A DNA stretch of 64,000 bases from Marinobacter sp. (GCA_018402255.1 JAGYIS010000004.1:186001-250000); one strand, 5' to 3'; positions 51,601-63,261 are shown, counted from the first letter of the stretch. Notes: a model not told the origin generated them from the letters alone. Numbers and translations: made by a program.

Positions 51601-52852
51601 TTCCGCGTTGGCCGTTGCTGATGAGCAGGGTCGTGAGCGTGAGTGGTACAAGCTGCCATACGGCGCCGTGCTGTCTGTCAAGAACGGTGACGTGGTTGAG
51701 GCGGGTGTTGCGGTAGCCAAGTGGGATCCGCACACTCACCCGATCATTGCGGAAGCAAAAGGTACGGCCAAGTTCGTCAACATGGAAGAGGGCATCACTG
51801 TCCGCACCCAGGCCGACGAACTGACCGGTCTGTCGACCATGGAAGTTATCGATTCGAAGGAACGTCCGGCGGCAGGTAAAGATATCCGTCCGGCGATCCA
51901 GCTGATCGATGATGCGGGTGAAGAAGTGGAACTGCCAGGCGGCGGTACCGCGATCTTCTTCCTGCCGGCGAACGCGCTGGTAACCATGGCCAACGGTGCC
52001 AGGATCGAGCTGGGTGACGTAGTCGCCCGTATTCCGCAGGAAAGCTCGAAGACCCGGGATATTACCGGTGGTCTGCCGCGGGTTGCCGACCTGTTCGAGG
52101 CTCGTCGCCCGAAAGAGTCTGCGATCCTGGCCGAGATCAGTGGTGTGGTGTCGTTCGGTAAAGAGACCAAAGGCAAGAAGCGCCTAGTGATCACACCGAA
52201 AGATGACGATGCCTACGAAGTGCTGATTCCCAAGCATCGTCAAATGAACGTGTTTGAAGGTGAAACGGTCGAGAAGGGTGAAGTGATCTCTGACGGCCCG
52301 TCCAACCCCCACGACATTTTGCGTCTGCTGGGTGTGGTCGAGCTCGCCAAGTACATCACCAACGAGATCCAGGACGTTTACCGTCTGCAGGGTGTTGTCA
52401 TCAACGATAAACACATTGAGGTTATCGTTCGACAAATGCTGCGCAAGGTTGAAATCACCGATCCCGGCGAGACAACTTTGTTGTCTGGTGATCAGGTTGA
52501 AATCAACCACGTGCTGGAAGCCAACGAGCAAGCGAATGCGGCTGACAAAGAGCCGGCACGGTTCGATCGACTGCTGCTTGGTATTACCAAGGCATCGCTG
52601 GCAACCGAGTCGTTTATTTCGGCGGCTTCGTTCCAGGAGACCACTCGGGTACTCACCGAAGGTGCAGTCACCGGCAAGCGCGACTACCTGCGTGGCCTGA
52701 AAGAAAACGTTGTGGTTGGTCGACTGATACCGGCAGGTACTGGTCTGGCTTATCACAGTGAGCGTCGTCGTCGTCGTGAACTGGAAGGCCAGAGCGTGAC
52801 AGCGGCTGATGTTGAAGAAGCTCTGAGCGCAGAGCTCAATCGCGAAAGCTGA
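48638..52852 (+). CDS. rpoC: RNA polymerase beta-prime subunit
   Basis: The 1404-residue catalytic subunit carries the Mg-binding site NADFDGD with D460, D462 and D464, the same numbering as in E. coli. The N-terminal zinc ribbon ([20 protein letters not shown]) and the second zinc site ([13 protein letters not shown]) are complete. The trigger-loop region and bridge helix are in place. It is the last gene of the rif operon; a new promoter for the str operon follows. Confidence 0.98.
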   Translation: MKDLLNLLKSQNQSKEFDAIRIGLASPDMIRSWSFGEVKKPETINYRTFKPERDGLFCAKIFGPIKDYECLCGKYKRLKHRGVICEKCGVEVALASVRRERMGHIELASPVAHIWFLKSLPSRIGLMLDMTLRDIERVLYFESFIVIDPGMTTLEQGQLLNDEQYYEALEEFGDEFDARMGAEAIKELLEGIDLQAAVDNLREEIPQTNSETKIKKFSKRLKILEAFLYSGNKPGDMVLTVLPVLPPDLRPLVPLDGGRFATSDLNDLYRRVINRNNRLKRLLELNAPDIIVRNEKRMLQEAVDALLDNGRRGRAITGTNKRPLKSLADMIKGKQGRFRQNLLGKRVDYSGRSVIVVGPYLRLHQCGLPKKMALELFKPFIFSKLEHRGLATTIKAAKKMVEREEGVVWDILDEVIREHPIMLNRAPTLHRLGIQAFEPVLIEGKAIQLHPLVCAAYNADFDGDQMAVHVPLTLEAQLEARALMMSTNNVLSPANGEPIIVPSQDVVLGLYYMTRERHAAKGEGMVFADVKEAHRAYGAGQVDLQAKVKVRVREVAISEEGVKSETFRIVDTTVGRALLFDIVPDNLSFDIINRPMVKKAISNLINTCYRDAGLKDTVIFADQLMYMGYQYATRSGISIGFNDFEIPPEKYELVDAASDEVKDIENQYASGLLTQGEKYNKVIDIWSRANDKVSKAMMERLSKEQVIGPDGKPVKGEDGEDLMQESFNSVYMMADSGARGSAAQIRQLSGMRGLMAKPDGSIIETPITANFREGLNVLQYFISTHGARKGLADTALKTANSGYLTRRLVDVSQDLVVTEEDCGTSEGLLMTPHIEGGDVVVPLGDRVLGRVTARDVFTPTDKDNAVVEAGTLLDEKTVEMVERAGVDEIWVRSAITCDTRHGICSKCYGRDLARGHRVNVGEAVGVIAAQSIGEPGTQLTMRTFHIGGAASRASAVDNIQVKHGGTVRLHNLKSIEKTDGSLVVVSRSSALAVADEQGREREWYKLPYGAVLSVKNGDVVEAGVAVAKWDPHTHPIIAEAKGTAKFVNMEEGITVRTQADELTGLSTMEVIDSKERPAAGKDIRPAIQLIDDAGEEVELPGGGTAIFFLPANALVTMANGARIELGDVVARIPQESSKTRDITGGLPRVADLFEARRPKESAILAEISGVVSFGKETKGKKRLVITPKDDDAYEVLIPKHRQMNVFEGETVEKGEVISDGPSNPHDILRLLGVVELAKYITNEIQDVYRLQGVVINDKHIEVIVRQMLRKVEITDPGETTLLSGDQVEINHVLEANEQANAADKEPARFDRLLLGITKASLATESFISAASFQETTRVLTEGAVTGKRDYLRGLKENVVVGRLIPAGTGLAYHSERRRRRELEGQSVTAADVEEALSAELNRES

Positions 52853-52917
52853 TTGGGTGCGGGCCATCCTCGGGGTAGATACTTATTCCGGGGGTGGTTA
52901 AAAAGAGTACAGTCATC

Positions 52918-52946
52918 TTGACTGAGTCGGGGCGCAGGCTTAAACT
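52918..52946 (+). promoter_or_regulatory. Promoter of the str operon
   Basis: TTGACT (52918-52923), 17 bases and TAAACT (52941-52946). The -10 lies in the loop of a hairpin (GGGGCGCA 52929-52936 with TGCGTCCC 52947-52954), so promoter and a possible rpoC terminator share the same bases. Transcription would start near 52953. Confidence 0.6.
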
Positions 52947-52961
52947 TGCGTCCCTTAAATT

Positions 52962-52983
52962 TTACCCCCTGCATTGGGGGTAA
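52962..52983 (+). promoter_or_regulatory. Perfect hairpin in the rpsL 5' leader
   Basis: TTACCCCC-TGCATT-GGGGGTAA is a perfect 8-base-pair hairpin 33 bases upstream of the rpsL ATG and just inside the predicted transcript. No T-run follows, so it is not a terminator. It may protect the mRNA or bind a regulator. Confidence 0.6.
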
Positions 52984-53016
52984 GTTTCATTGGTATGGTT
53001 TTTGGAGTTTGCTTAC

Positions 53017-53391
53017 ATGGCAACGATTAATCAGTTGGTGCGTAAGCCTCGTAAGCGCAAGGTAGCCAAGAGCGATGTTCCTGCTCTTCAGGCCTGTCCT
53101 CAGCGCCGTGGTGTGTGCACTCGTGTTTACACCACAACGCCGAAGAAGCCGAACTCAGCACTGCGTAAAGTGTGCCGTGTTCGTCTGACCAACGGCTTCG
53201 AGGTTTCGTCATACATTGGTGGTGAAGGTCACAACCTTCAGGAGCACAGTGTTGTGCTTATCCGTGGCGGTCGAGTAAAAGACCTTCCCGGTGTGCGCTA
53301 TCACACTGTTCGCGGTACGTTGGACACCCAGGGTGTTCAAAGCCGTAAGCAGGGTCGCTCCAAGTACGGTACAAAACGACCCAAGTCTTGA
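53017..53391 (+). CDS. rpsL: 30S ribosomal protein S12
   Basis: S12 sits at the decoding centre. The 124-residue protein has the streptomycin-related segments [13 protein letters not shown] and [13 protein letters not shown] in wild-type form, so streptomycin sensitivity at this locus is expected. The ATG at 53017 starts [12 protein letters not shown]; a longer reading from 52990 runs into the leader. First gene of the str operon. Confidence 0.97.
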   Translation: MATINQLVRKPRKRKVAKSDVPALQACPQRRGVCTRVYTTTPKKPNSALRKVCRVRLTNGFEVSSYIGGEGHNLQEHSVVLIRGGRVKDLPGVRYHTVRGTLDTQGVQSRKQGRSKYGTKRPKS

Positions 53392-53447
53392 TGTCCTGAC
53401 CGGATGTCTTTTATCGTTGCTTGTTAGAACGATGAGAGTAAGGCTGA

Positions 53448-53975
<528 letters not shown>

Positions 53976-53993
53976 CAAGCCGAGGTTTATATC

Positions 53994-56099
53994 GTGGCAC
54001 GCAAAACTCCTATCAAACGTTACAGAAACATTGGTATCTGTGCGCACGTGGATGCGGGCAAGACCACTACAACCGAGCGTATTCTCTACTACACCGGTCG
54101 TAGTCACAAAATGGGCGAGACCCATGATGGTGCCTCCACAACAGACTGGATGGAGCAGGAGCAGGAGCGTGGTATCACTATCACATCCGCTGCTGTAACA
54201 ACCTTCTGGCAGGGTATGGACAAACAGTATCCGGAACACCGTATCAACATCATCGATACCCCGGGGCACGTTGACTTCACCATCGAGGTAGAGCGTTCTC
54301 TGCGTGTACTCGATGGCGCCGTTGTTGTGTTCTGTGCGTCTTCCGGTGTTGAACCGCAGTCCGAGACTGTTTGGCGTCAGGCCAACAAGTATGAAGTCCC
54401 CCGCATGGTGTTCGTCAACAAGATGGACCGTGCTGGTGCTAACTTCATGCGCGTTGTTGAGCAGATTCGCAAGCGTCTGGGTGCGACTGCCGTGCCTATT
54501 CAGCTGCCGATCGGTGCTGAAGACGAGTTTGAAGGCATTGTCGATCTGCTTCGCATGAAGGCAATCTACTGGAATGAAGCCGACCAGGGTATGACTTACG
54601 AGATGAGAGACATCCCGGAGTCCCTGTTGGAAGAAGCCAAGAAAGCTCGGGAATACATGGCTGAAGCGGCTGCCGAAGCCAACGAAGAGTTCATGGAAAA
54701 GTACCTGGAAGGCGAAGAGCTGACGCTTGAGGAAATCAAGCAGGGGCTGCGCGCGCGTACCATCTCCAACGAAATCGTTCTGGCGACCTGTGGTTCTGCG
54801 TTCAAGAACAAGGGTGTTCAGGCGGTTCTGGATGACGTTATCGAATTCTTGCCGGCGCCGGACGAAGTCAAGGCGATCCGTGGTGAAGTCGATGACGAAG
54901 GTACCGAAGAAACCCGTCCAGTTGATGACGAGGCTCCGTTCGCCGCTCTGGCGTTCAAAATTGCCACTGACCCGTTCGTGGGTACGCTGACCTTCTTCCG
55001 TGTCTACTCCGGTAGGCTGGAGTCTGGTAATGCGGTCTTTAACTCTGTGAAGGGTAAAAAAGAACGTGTTGGCCGGATGGTACAGATGCACGCCAACGAC
55101 CGTGAAGAGATTAAAGAAGTGCTCGCGGGCGACATCGCCGCAGCGATCGGTCTGAAGAACGTCACCACGGGTGATACCTTGTGTGATGAGAACCACAAGA
55201 TCGTTCTCGAGCGCATGGAATTCCCGGAGCCGGTTATCTCCGTTGCCGTTGAGCCAAAGTCGAAGGCGGACCAGGAAAAGATGGGTGTTGCACTGGGCAA
55301 GCTTGCTCAGGAAGATCCTTCGTTCCGCGTACGTACCGATGAAGAGTCTGGTCAAACGATCATCTCTGGTATGGGTGAGCTTCACCTGGATATTCTTGTT
55401 GACCGTATGCGTCGCGAGTTCAAGGTTGAGGCGAACATTGGTAAGCCGCAGGTTGCTTACCGTGAGTGCATCCGCAAGCCAGTCGATGTTGAAGGCAAGT
55501 TTGTTCGTCAGTCTGGTGGTCGTGGTCAGTATGGTCACGTTAAGGTCAAGCTTGAGCCGCTGCCGCTGGATGATGAAGATGGCGAAAACTTCATCTTCGT
55601 GAACGAGATCGTTGGCGGTACTGTTCCCAAGGAATACATTCCTGCGGTACAGCAGGGTATTGCTGAGCAGATGCAGAACGGCTGTATTGCCGGGTATCCG
55701 CTGCTGCGCATCAAGGCAACCCTGTACGATGGTTCTTACCATGACGTTGACTCCAACGAAATGGCGTTCAAAATCGCCGGTTCCATGGCGATGAAGAAAG
55801 GCGCGCTTGAGGCGAATCCTGCCCTCCTCGAACCGATGATGAAGGTTGAGGTTGTTACCCCTGAAGACTACATGGGTGACGTGGTAGGCGACTTGAACCG
55901 TCGTCGCGGCCTGGTGCAGGGTATGGAAGATGTGCCTGCAGGCAAGACCATCCGTGCAGAAGTGCCGTTGTCAGAGATGTTCGGTTATGCCACCGACCTG
56001 CGCTCTGCAACACAGGGTCGGGCGTCTTATGCGATGGAGTTCTCCCGCTATATGGAAGCTCCCTCGAACATTGCCGAAGCGATCATTAAAAAGGGTTGA
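53994..56099 (+). CDS. fusA: Elongation factor G
   Basis: EF-G drives translocation. The 701-residue protein has the G1 motif [15 protein letters not shown], the switch segment [21 protein letters not shown], and the domain IV/V segments including YRECIRKPV and [10 protein letters not shown]. It starts with GTG at 53994 with CGAGG upstream. It lies 18 bases after rpsG and 35 bases before the second tuf. Confidence 0.98.
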   Translation: MARKTPIKRYRNIGICAHVDAGKTTTTERILYYTGRSHKMGETHDGASTTDWMEQEQERGITITSAAVTTFWQGMDKQYPEHRINIIDTPGHVDFTIEVERSLRVLDGAVVVFCASSGVEPQSETVWRQANKYEVPRMVFVNKMDRAGANFMRVVEQIRKRLGATAVPIQLPIGAEDEFEGIVDLLRMKAIYWNEADQGMTYEMRDIPESLLEEAKKAREYMAEAAAEANEEFMEKYLEGEELTLEEIKQGLRARTISNEIVLATCGSAFKNKGVQAVLDDVIEFLPAPDEVKAIRGEVDDEGTEETRPVDDEAPFAALAFKIATDPFVGTLTFFRVYSGRLESGNAVFNSVKGKKERVGRMVQMHANDREEIKEVLAGDIAAAIGLKNVTTGDTLCDENHKIVLERMEFPEPVISVAVEPKSKADQEKMGVALGKLAQEDPSFRVRTDEESGQTIISGMGELHLDILVDRMRREFKVEANIGKPQVAYRECIRKPVDVEGKFVRQSGGRGQYGHVKVKLEPLPLDDEDGENFIFVNEIVGGTVPKEYIPAVQQGIAEQMQNGCIAGYPLLRIKATLYDGSYHDVDSNEMAFKIAGSMAMKKGALEANPALLEPMMKVEVVTPEDYMGDVVGDLNRRRGLVQGMEDVPAGKTIRAEVPLSEMFGYATDLRSATQGRASYAMEFSRYMEAPSNIAEAIIKKG

Positions 56100-56134
56100 T
56101 CCCCAGGACTTAAGAAACAGGAAGAGGTATAACC

Positions 56135-57331
56135 GTGTCTAAAGCAAAATTTGAGCGTAGTAAGCCGCACTTGAACGTGGGCACCATCGGTCACGTTGAC
56201 CATGGTAAGACCACTCTGACCGCTGCTCTGACTCGTGTATGTCACGAAGTTTGGGGTACAGGTGAGCTGCGTGCGTTCGACCAGATCGATAACGCACCGG
56301 AAGAGCGTGCGCGTGGTATCACCATCGCCACTTCTCACGTTGAGTACGATTCACCGACTCGTCACTATGCCCACGTAGACTGCCCGGGCCACGCCGATTA
56401 TGTTAAGAACATGATCACTGGTGCGGCTCAGATGGACGGCGCTATTCTGGTTTGTTCCGCAGCTGACGGCCCCATGCCGCAGACTCGCGAGCACATCCTG
56501 CTGTCCCGTCAGGTAGGCGTTCCTTTCATCGTTGTGTTCCTGAACAAAGCGGACATGGTTGATGATGAAGAGCTGCTTGAGCTGGTAGAGATGGAAGTTC
56601 GTGATCTGCTGAGCATGTACGACTTCCCGGGTGACGACACTCCGATCATCATCGGTTCTGCGCTGATGGCGCTGGAAGGCAAAGACGATAACGAAATGGG
56701 TACTACCGCTGTCAAGAAGCTGGTAGAAGCCCTGGATGCGTATATCCCTGAGCCAGAGCGTGCCATCGACCAGCCGTTCCTGATGCCGATCGAAGACGTA
56801 TTCTCTATCTCCGGCCGTGGTACTGTTGTGACCGGTCGTGTAGAGCGTGGCATCATCAAGGTTGGTGAAGAAGTGGAAATCGTTGGTATCAAAGATACCG
56901 TGAAGACTACCTGTACCGGCGTTGAAATGTTCCGCAAGCTGCTGGACGAAGGTCGCGCCGGTGAGAACGTTGGTGTTCTGCTGCGCGGTACCAAGCGTGA
57001 CGACGTTGAACGTGGTCAGGTTCTGTGTAAGCCAGGTACCATCAAGCCGCACACCGTGTTCGAGTGCGAAGTGTATGTACTGAGCAAAGAAGAAGGTGGT
57101 CGTCATACGCCTTTCTTCAAGGGCTACCGTCCGCAGTTCTACTTCCGTACCACCGACGTAACCGGTTCTTGCGAACTGCCGGAAGGTGTGGAAATGGTAA
57201 TGCCGGGTGACAACGTCAAAATGACTGTTACCCTGATCAACCCGATCGCCATGGAAGATGGCCTGCGCTTCGCGATTCGTGAAGGTGGCCGTACCGTTGG
57301 TGCCGGCGTGGTTGCCAAGATCCTCGAGTAA
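56135..57331 (+). CDS. tufA: Elongation factor Tu, copy 2 (tufA position)
   Basis: The 398-residue second EF-Tu gene starts with GTG at 56135, with GAGG nine bases upstream, and carries the same G motifs as the copy at 39560. It differs at four residues, all in the C-terminal third (V308, T364, A394, L397 here), and at few silent sites, a sign of gene conversion. As last gene of the str operon it is followed by a strong terminator. Confidence 0.97.
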   Translation: MSKAKFERSKPHLNVGTIGHVDHGKTTLTAALTRVCHEVWGTGELRAFDQIDNAPEERARGITIATSHVEYDSPTRHYAHVDCPGHADYVKNMITGAAQMDGAILVCSAADGPMPQTREHILLSRQVGVPFIVVFLNKADMVDDEELLELVEMEVRDLLSMYDFPGDDTPIIIGSALMALEGKDDNEMGTTAVKKLVEALDAYIPEPERAIDQPFLMPIEDVFSISGRGTVVTGRVERGIIKVGEEVEIVGIKDTVKTTCTGVEMFRKLLDEGRAGENVGVLLRGTKRDDVERGQVLCKPGTIKPHTVFECEVYVLSKEEGGRHTPFFKGYRPQFYFRTTDVTGSCELPEGVEMVMPGDNVKMTVTLINPIAMEDGLRFAIREGGRTVGAGVVAKILE

Positions 57332-57349
57332 TTTGCTCGATTGATCAGG

Positions 57350-57381
57350 AAAAAGGGGCTGATGCGTTCAGCCCCTTTTTC
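57350..57381 (+). terminator. Terminator of the str operon
   Basis: GAAAAAGGGGCTGA paired with TCAGCCCCTTTTTC around a 5-base loop, ending in a T-run. A strong intrinsic terminator after tuf. Confidence 0.92.
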
Positions 57382-57400
57382 TGTTTTGGCCGCAAAGTGA

Positions 57401-57441
57401 ACCCAACCCTGTCAGCGTCATGGATGTTGACAGGGTTGGGT
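57401..57441. repeat. Perfect 14-bp inverted repeat over the S10 promoter -35
   Basis: ACCCAACCCTGTCA (57401-57414) and TGACAGGGTTGGGT (57428-57441) are exact reverse complements with a 13-base spacer. The right arm contains most of the -35 hexamer of the next promoter, so a protein bound to it would affect polymerase directly. Confidence 0.85.
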
Positions 57442-57455
57442 ATTATGCATACAAT
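57427..57455 (+). promoter_or_regulatory. S10 operon promoter
   Basis: TTGACA (57427-57432), 17 bases, TACAAT (57450-57455): a near-consensus sigma-70 promoter. With a start near 57462 the leader before rpsJ is only about 55 bases. Confidence 0.85.
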
Positions 57456-57516
57456 GCGGCTCCTTTTTTTGAAGGTCGGCTAACTATTAGTCGCTACGAG
57501 TGGAGTTTGGTGCATC

Positions 57517-57828
57517 ATGCAAAGCCAAAAGATTCGGATCCGGTTGAAGGCGTTTGATTATCGCCTGATCGACCAGTCCACGCAGGAGATTGTCGATACC
57601 GCTAAGCGGACCGGCGCTCAGGTGCGTGGGCCTATTCCTTTGCCGACGCGCAAAGAAAAGTTCACCATTCTGGTTTCTCCGCACGTCAACAAAGACGCGC
57701 GCGACCAGTATGAAATTCGTACCCACAAGCGTTTGCTCGACATCGTTGAGCCAACGGAAAAGACAGTGGATGCTCTGATGAAGCTGGACCTGGCAGCAGG
57801 TGTAGACGTTCAGATTAGCCTCGGCTGA
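57517..57828 (+). CDS. rpsJ: 30S ribosomal protein S10
   Basis: S10 is a 30S head protein and also NusE, the partner of NusB on boxA in rRNA antitermination. The 103-residue protein has [34 protein letters not shown] and the C-terminal [20 protein letters not shown] segment. It is the first gene of the S10 operon. Both boxA sites in the rrn operon of this window would be read by this product. Confidence 0.97.
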   Translation: MQSQKIRIRLKAFDYRLIDQSTQEIVDTAKRTGAQVRGPIPLPTRKEKFTILVSPHVNKDARDQYEIRTHKRLLDIVEPTEKTVDALMKLDLAAGVDVQISLG

Positions 57829-57905
57829 TACCTGCCCGGTATTAGTCTGTGTAACTGTCATAAGGCCATAGAGGGTGCAAGCCCCGTACACTTAAGAGGT
57901 GAAAC

Positions 57906-58544
57906 ATGGCAATTGGTGTTGTCGGTCGTAAGGCCGGTATGACCCGTATTTTTACGGAAGATGGGCAGGCTCTGCCCGTAACGGTAATTGAGGTTGAACC
58001 CAACCGCATTACCCAACTTAAAACCCTCGAAAGCGACGGCTACCGTGCAGTGCAGGTAACTGTTGGTTCTCGTCGTGCCTCCCGTGTGAGCAAGGCCGCA
58101 GCCGGTCACTATGCGAAAGCTGGTGTCGAGGCGGGTCGTGGCATTTGGGAATTCCGTCTTGCCGACGGCGAAGGCGATGACTTGGCCGCTGGTGGCGAGC
58201 TGACTGTCTCTGTGTTTGAAGACGGTCAGGTGGTTGATGCCACTGGTCAGTCCAAAGGTAAGGGATTCCAGGGTGGTGTTAAGCGTTGGAACTTCTCCAT
58301 GCAAGACGCAACTCATGGTAACTCCCTGTCTCATCGTGCTCCGGGTTCTATTGGTCAGAACCAGACTCCGGGTAAGGTGTTCAAGGGCAAAAAGATGGCC
58401 GGTCAGATGGGTAATGCTCAGGTAACTGTGCAGAACCTGCAGATTGTCCGTGTCGATGCCGAGCGCAACCTGCTGCTGGTAAGTGGTGCCGTACCTGGCG
58501 CAACTGGCGGCGATGTTGTCATCAAGCCTGCAGTCAAAGCCTGA
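57906..58544 (+). CDS. rplC: 50S ribosomal protein L3
   Basis: L3 is an early assembly protein near the peptidyl-transferase centre. The 212-residue protein starts [17 protein letters not shown] and contains the long extension with [20 protein letters not shown] and [25 protein letters not shown] precedes the ATG. rplD follows after 11 bases. Confidence 0.97.
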   Translation: MAIGVVGRKAGMTRIFTEDGQALPVTVIEVEPNRITQLKTLESDGYRAVQVTVGSRRASRVSKAAAGHYAKAGVEAGRGIWEFRLADGEGDDLAAGGELTVSVFEDGQVVDATGQSKGKGFQGGVKRWNFSMQDATHGNSLSHRAPGSIGQNQTPGKVFKGKKMAGQMGNAQVTVQNLQIVRVDAERNLLLVSGAVPGATGGDVVIKPAVKA

Positions 58545-58555
58545 GGAGCGGTGCG

Positions 58556-59161
58556 ATGGAATTGACAATTACTGGTAGCGGCAAGGGGATTTCTGTTTCC
58601 GACGCTGCATTCGCCAAAGATTTTAACGAAGCTCTGGTTCACCAGGTGGTGACTGCCTATATGGCAGCTGGCCGTCAGGGTACCAAGGCTCAAAAAACAC
58701 GTTCTGAAGTTAGCGGTGGTGGTAAAAAGCCATGGCGTCAGAAGGGCACTGGTCGCGCTCGTGCAGGCACCATTCGTAGCCCGATCTGGCGTTCAGGTGG
58801 CGTGACATTTGCTGCCAAGCCCCGTGATTTCGAACAGAAAGTAAACCGCAAGATGTACCGTGCGGCCATGTGTTCCATTCTTTCCGAGCTGGTTCGTCAA
58901 GAGCGCTTGGTCGTTGTCGACGAGATCAGCGTTGACAGCCCCAAGACCAAGGCGTTCACCGCGAAGCTGAAGGATCTGGGTGTGTCCAATGCGCTGATTC
59001 TGGCCGACAACGTCGAGCAGAACCTGCACCTTGCTTCTCGCAACATTCCACACGTGGATGTGCGCGACGTTGCAGGTCTGGACCCATACAGCCTGGTTGC
59101 CTACGAGAATGTCGTGGTAACGGTTCCCGCTCTGAAGAAGATCGAGGAGATGCTGGGATGA
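58556..59161 (+). CDS. rplD: 50S ribosomal protein L4
   Basis: L4 lines the exit tunnel, and in E. coli it represses the S10 operon through a long leader. The 201-residue protein has the tunnel loop segment [20 protein letters not shown] and [16 protein letters not shown]. The short leader before rpsJ here leaves no room for an E. coli-type L4 site. The stop overlaps rplW by four bases. Confidence 0.97.
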   Translation: MELTITGSGKGISVSDAAFAKDFNEALVHQVVTAYMAAGRQGTKAQKTRSEVSGGGKKPWRQKGTGRARAGTIRSPIWRSGGVTFAAKPRDFEQKVNRKMYRAAMCSILSELVRQERLVVVDEISVDSPKTKAFTAKLKDLGVSNALILADNVEQNLHLASRNIPHVDVRDVAGLDPYSLVAYENVVVTVPALKKIEEMLG

Positions 59162-59451
59162 ATCAGGAACGTATTTACAAGGTCCTGCTTGGGCCGCACG
59201 TGTCAGAGAAAACATCTCTCGCAGCGGAGCGTGGTCAGGTGGTGTTCCGTGTAGCACCCGATGCCACCAAGCCAGAGATCAAGAAAGCCGTTGAGCAGCT
59301 GTTCAACGTCACCGTCGAAGGTGTTCAGGTTTCGAACCGTAAGGGTAAGCTCAAGCGTACCGTCCGCGGGTTCGGCAAGCGTAATGACATTCGCAAGGCT
59401 TATGTAAAGCTGGCAGAAGGTCAGGACATCGATTTTCTGGATGTGGAATAA
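59158..59451 (+). CDS. rplW: 50S ribosomal protein L23
   Basis: L23 sits at the tunnel exit and docks trigger factor and SRP. The 97-residue protein has [35 protein letters not shown] and the loop [20 protein letters not shown]. The ATG overlaps the rplD stop. The length is usual for the family. Confidence 0.97.
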   Translation: MNQERIYKVLLGPHVSEKTSLAAERGQVVFRVAPDATKPEIKKAVEQLFNVTVEGVQVSNRKGKLKRTVRGFGKRNDIRKAYVKLAEGQDIDFLDVE

Positions 59452-59468
59452 GGTAAAGGGGTCGTAAT

Positions 59469-60296
59469 ATGCCGATCGTCAAAACCAAGCCAACATCTGC
59501 CGGACGCCGTCACGTTGTAAAACTTTACAACCCGGACCTTCATAAAGGGCGCCCTTACGAGCCGTTGGTGGAAACAAAGAGCAAGTCTGGTGGCCGTAAC
59601 AATGTTGGCCGCATTACTACTCGTCACATTGGTGGTGGCCATAAGCAGCACTACCGTGTCATCGATTTCAAGCGGACCAAAGATGGTATTCCGGCGGTAA
59701 TTGAGCGCCTGGAATATGATCCTAACCGCTCTGCGCACATCGCGCTGGTGAAGTATGCCGATGGCGAGCGTCGCTACATTATCGCTCCCAAAGGTATGAC
59801 TGCCGGTGATCCCGTGCGCTCCGGCGTCGACGCGCCGATTAAAGTGGGTTCCACTCTGCCACTCCGGAACATTCCGGTTGGTTCTGTGATCCATTGCGTC
59901 GAACTCAAGCCTGGCAAAGGTGCCCAGCTGGCTCGCTCCGCGGGCGCATCCGTACAGCTGGTAGCTCGGGAAGGGGCTTATGCCACTATCCGCCTGCGCT
60001 CAGGTGAAATGCGTAAGGTGCTTGTAGATTGCCGCGCAACGTTGGGCGAAGTGTCCAACAGCGAGCACAGTCTCAAGCAGCTTGGTAAAGCGGGTGCATC
60101 ACGTTGGCGCGGTAAACGTCCAACAGTACGTGGTGTTGCTATGAACCCAGTTGACCACCCGCATGGTGGTGGTGAAGGGCGTACCTCTGGCGGGCGTCAC
60201 CCGGTTACTCCGTGGGGTGTTCCGACCAAAGGGCATAAGACTCGTAAGAACAAACGTACTGACAAGATGATAGTACGTCGTCGTTCGGCCAAGTAA
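59469..60296 (+). CDS. rplB: 50S ribosomal protein L2
   Basis: L2 is needed for subunit joining and peptidyl transfer. The 275-residue protein has [40 protein letters not shown], and the conserved C-terminal [20 protein letters not shown] segment with the essential histidine. rpsS follows after 23 bases. Confidence 0.97.
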   Translation: MPIVKTKPTSAGRRHVVKLYNPDLHKGRPYEPLVETKSKSGGRNNVGRITTRHIGGGHKQHYRVIDFKRTKDGIPAVIERLEYDPNRSAHIALVKYADGERRYIIAPKGMTAGDPVRSGVDAPIKVGSTLPLRNIPVGSVIHCVELKPGKGAQLARSAGASVQLVAREGAYATIRLRSGEMRKVLVDCRATLGEVSNSEHSLKQLGKAGASRWRGKRPTVRGVAMNPVDHPHGGGEGRTSGGRHPVTPWGVPTKGHKTRKNKRTDKMIVRRRSAK

Positions 60297-60319
60297 ACGA
60301 CTACATAGAGGTAATTGCT

Positions 60320-60595
60320 GTGCCACGTTCTTTAAAGAAAGGTCCTTTTATAGACCTGCATCTGTTGAAGAAGGTCGAAACAGCTATCGAAGGAAATGAC
60401 AAGCGGCCCATTAAAACCTGGTCCCGCCGGTCAACAATCTTTCCTGAGATGGTTGGTCTGACCATTGCAGTCCACAACGGCAAGCAGCACGTGCCGGTTT
60501 ATGTCACCGAAGATATGGTCGGTCATAAGCTGGGTGAGTTCGCGGCAACGCGTACTTATCGTGGTCATGCGGCCGACAAGAAAGCTAAACGCTGA
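60320..60595 (+). CDS. rpsS: 30S ribosomal protein S19
   Basis: S19 is a 30S head protein that contacts tRNA at the A site. The 91-residue protein begins [19 protein letters not shown] and has [20 protein letters not shown] and [20 protein letters not shown]. The start is GTG at 60320 with GAGG upstream. It matches the usual length. Confidence 0.97.
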   Translation: MPRSLKKGPFIDLHLLKKVETAIEGNDKRPIKTWSRRSTIFPEMVGLTIAVHNGKQHVPVYVTEDMVGHKLGEFAATRTYRGHAADKKAKR

Positions 60596-60611
60596 TTGTG
60601 AGGTATTAGAA

Positions 60612-60944
60612 ATGGAAGTAGCAGCCAAGTATAAGGGCGCTCGCCTCTCAGCTCAGAAAGCACGTCTTGTTGCCGACCAAGTACGAGGCAAGGCTGTTGA
60701 GGACGCCCTGAACATTCTGACTTTCAGCCCGAAGAAGGCGGCGGTCGTGATCAAGAAAGCTCTTGAATCCGCCATCGCTAACGCTGAGCACAACGAAGGT
60801 CTGGACGTAGATGATCTGAGGGTTTCCACCGTTATGGTGGATGAGGGCCCAACGCTCAAGCGAATCAAAGCTCGAGCCAAGGGGCGCGCTGACCGTATTA
60901 TGAAGCGCACCTGTCATATCACCGTCAAGGTCGCCGACAAGTAG
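60612..60944 (+). CDS. rplV: 50S ribosomal protein L22
   Basis: L22 reaches into the exit tunnel; mutations in its loop give macrolide resistance elsewhere. The 110-residue protein has [40 protein letters not shown] and the loop [20 protein letters not shown] without insertions. The ATG at 60612 is chosen; the frame runs back into rpsS, which is a shadow. Confidence 0.97.
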   Translation: MEVAAKYKGARLSAQKARLVADQVRGKAVEDALNILTFSPKKAAVVIKKALESAIANAEHNEGLDVDDLRVSTVMVDEGPTLKRIKARAKGRADRIMKRTCHITVKVADK

Positions 60945-60955
60945 GAGATGCTCAG

Positions 60956-61636
60956 ATGGGTCATAAAGTAAATCCAACCGGCATGCGCCTGGGTGTGATC
61001 AAAGAGCACAACTCAGTGTGGTACGCCGATAAAAAGGAATACGCCAAAAACCTGTTGAATGATATTCAGGTTCGCGAATTCCTCGACAAGCGTCTGGTAA
61101 AGGCGTCTGTCAGCAAGATCGTGATCGAGCGCCCTGCTCAGAACGCCCGGATCACGATCCATACCGCCCGTCCCGGTATTGTTATCGGTAAGAAGGGTGA
61201 AGATGTTGATCGTCTGCGTCGTGAAGTCGGCGAGATGATGGGTGTGCCCGTGCACATCAACATCGAAGAAGTCCGCAAGCCGGACCTGGATGCCCGCCTG
61301 GTAGCGCAAAACGTTGCCGGCCAGCTGGAGCGTCGTGTGATGTTCCGTCGCGCTATGAAGCGTGCGGTTCAGAACGCCATGCGCCAAGGTGCCAAGGGTA
61401 TCAAGATTCAGGTTGGCGGTCGTCTTGGGGGTGCTGAAATCGCACGTTCCGAGTGGTATCGCGAAGGTCGTGTACCTCTGCACACACTGCGTGCAGATAT
61501 TGATTACGCAACCTACGAAGCGCATACCACTTACGGCGTAATCGGCGTCAAGGTATGGATCTTCAAAGGTGAGATTCTTGGTGGTATGGAACAGGTCCGT
61601 GCTGACAAGAAAGCCTCTGGGAAGAAAGGCAAGTAA
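60956..61636 (+). CDS. rpsC: 30S ribosomal protein S3
   Basis: S3 forms part of the mRNA entry helicase with S4 and S5. The 226-residue protein has [20 protein letters not shown], the KH-domain segment [20 protein letters not shown], and the C-terminal [21 protein letters not shown] Lys/Gly-rich tail ends the protein. It is 12 bases before rplP. Confidence 0.97.
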   Translation: MGHKVNPTGMRLGVIKEHNSVWYADKKEYAKNLLNDIQVREFLDKRLVKASVSKIVIERPAQNARITIHTARPGIVIGKKGEDVDRLRREVGEMMGVPVHINIEEVRKPDLDARLVAQNVAGQLERRVMFRRAMKRAVQNAMRQGAKGIKIQVGGRLGGAEIARSEWYREGRVPLHTLRADIDYATYEAHTTYGVIGVKVWIFKGEILGGMEQVRADKKASGKKGK

Positions 61637-61648
61637 AGGGGCACTCTT

Positions 61649-62062
61649 ATGCTGCAACCAAAACGCACCAAATTTCGCAAGGTAATGAAAGGCCGTAACA
61701 CCGGGCTTGCTCACCGCGCTAACAAGGTGAGCTTCGGTGAATACGGATTGAAAGCGACCAGCCGTGGGCGTATAACTGCGCGCCAGATCGAGGCTGCGCG
61801 TCGTACCATGACACGTCGTATCAAGCGGGGCGGAAAGATCTGGATTCGGGTTTTCCCGGATAAGCCGATCACCGGTAAGCCGCTTGAAGTACGAATGGGT
61901 AAAGGTAAAGGTTCTGTCGAGTATTGGGTGGCTGAAATTCAGCCAGGCCGTATGCTTTATGAGATGGAAGGCGTATCCGAGGAAATCGCTCGCGAAGCCT
62001 TCACTCTGGCAGCGGCCAAACTGCCGGTACAGACCACCTTTGTAACGAGGACGGTGATGTGA
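61649..62062 (+). CDS. rplP: 50S ribosomal protein L16
   Basis: L16 helps place A-site tRNA. The 137-residue protein begins [17 protein letters not shown], with [40 protein letters not shown] and [20 protein letters not shown]. The loop Arg hydroxylated by YcfD in E. coli lies within the [14 protein letters not shown] region. It overlaps rpmC (TGATG). Confidence 0.97.
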   Translation: MLQPKRTKFRKVMKGRNTGLAHRANKVSFGEYGLKATSRGRITARQIEAARRTMTRRIKRGGKIWIRVFPDKPITGKPLEVRMGKGKGSVEYWVAEIQPGRMLYEMEGVSEEIAREAFTLAAAKLPVQTTFVTRTVM

Positions 62063-62253
62063 TGAAAGCAACAGAGCTGCGTGACAAGTCAGTCGAGGAG
62101 CTGAACAAAGAGCTGATCGACCTCCTGAAGGAGCAGTTCAACCTGCGCATGCGTAAGGCGACAGGTCAGCTGAATCAGTCTCACCTCCTCGGCAAGGTGA
62201 AACGTGACATTGCGCGCGTTAAAACGGTAATGAATGAAAAGGCAGGACAGTGA
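62062..62253 (+). CDS. rpmC: 50S ribosomal protein L29
   Basis: L29 lies at the tunnel exit beside L23. The 63-residue protein is two helices: [20 protein letters not shown] and [20 protein letters not shown]. The ATG at 62062 overlaps the L16 stop; a GTG one codon earlier is possible but not needed. The length equals the E. coli protein. Confidence 0.96.
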   Translation: MKATELRDKSVEELNKELIDLLKEQFNLRMRKATGQLNQSHLLGKVKRDIARVKTVMNEKAGQ

Positions 62254-62254
62254 C

Positions 62255-62521
62255 ATGACCGAAGCTACCCAAACTGCCAGAACTCTGAGCGGCAAGGTCG
62301 TGAGCAACAAGATGGAGAAGTCCATCGTGGTCCTGGTAGAGCGTCAGGTGAAACATCCGCTGTACGGTAAGTACATGAAGCGCTCCACCAAGATCCATGC
62401 GCACGATGAAAGCAATCAGTGCAACATCGGCGACATCGTAACCATCCAGGAAACCCGCCCGGTCTCCAAGACCAAAAGCTGGGCCCTGGTGGAAGTCACC
62501 GAACGCGCGTCCAAGGTGTAA
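62255..62521 (+). CDS. rpsQ: 30S ribosomal protein S17
   Basis: S17 is an early-binding OB-fold protein of the 30S body. The 88-residue protein has [40 protein letters not shown] and [16 protein letters not shown]. The ATG at 62255 follows rpmC by one base. The frame's earlier ATG at 62234 lies inside rpmC and is not used. Confidence 0.97.
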   Translation: MTEATQTARTLSGKVVSNKMEKSIVVLVERQVKHPLYGKYMKRSTKIHAHDESNQCNIGDIVTIQETRPVSKTKSWALVEVTERASKV

Positions 62522-62539
62522 TTCGCCCGGAGAACAACC

Positions 62540-62908
62540 ATGATTCAGACTCAAACAATGCTTGAAGTCGCGGATAACAGTGGTGCACGGCAAGTTATGT
62601 GCATCAAGGTCCTGGGCGGATCTCACCGGCGTTACGCGAGCGTTGGGGATATTATCAAGGTGACCGTTAAGGAAGCCATCCCCCGCGGTAAGGTGAAGAA
62701 AGGCCAGGTCCTCAAGGCTGTTGTAGTACGTACCCGTAAGGGTGTGCGTCGTCCAGACGGATCTTTGATTCGTTTTGACGGTAACGCGGCGGTACTTCTG
62801 AACAATCAGGACGCGCCCATTGGTACCCGTATCTTCGGACCGGTTACCCGTGAGCTGCGTAATGAAAAGTTCATGAAGATTATCTCACTGGCACCCGAAG
62901 TACTTTAA
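62540..62908 (+). CDS. rplN: 50S ribosomal protein L14
   Basis: L14 is at the subunit interface and binds RsfS. The 122-residue protein begins [20 protein letters not shown] and has [40 protein letters not shown] and [13 protein letters not shown]. It begins the spc part of the ribosomal protein run, with no terminator between. Confidence 0.97.
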   Translation: MIQTQTMLEVADNSGARQVMCIKVLGGSHRRYASVGDIIKVTVKEAIPRGKVKKGQVLKAVVVRTRKGVRRPDGSLIRFDGNAAVLLNNQDAPIGTRIFGPVTRELRNEKFMKIISLAPEVL

Positions 62909-62925
62909 AGGACCAGAGGCCGGTT

Positions 62926-63246
62926 ATGAAAAAGATCAAACGAGATGACGAAGTAATCGTCACTACGGGGAAAGACAAAGGCAAACGTGGTAAAGTCCTG
63001 AAGGTTCAGGACGATGGCCGAGTGATTGTTTCTGGCATCAACATGATGAAGAAACACACTAAGCCGAACCCGATGCTGGGCACCCCAGGTGGCATCGTCG
63101 AAAAAGAAGCGCCTATCCAGGCTTCCAACGTGGCTATTTTTAATCCGCAGACCGGCAAAGCCGATCGTGTTGGCATCCAGATCAAGGATGACGGCACCAA
63201 GTCGCGGATCTTCAAGTCCACGAAAGAAGCTGTCGATAACCAGTAA
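62926..63246 (+). CDS. rplX: 50S ribosomal protein L24
   Basis: L24 initiates 50S assembly. The 106-residue protein has a KOW motif ([20 protein letters not shown]), [20 protein letters not shown] and [17 protein letters not shown]. It lies 17 bases after rplN and 15 before rplE. Confidence 0.97.
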   Translation: MKKIKRDDEVIVTTGKDKGKRGKVLKVQDDGRVIVSGINMMKKHTKPNPMLGTPGGIVEKEAPIQASNVAIFNPQTGKADRVGIQIKDDGTKSRIFKSTKEAVDNQ

Positions 63247-63261
63247 GCGGTGGTGGTTACG

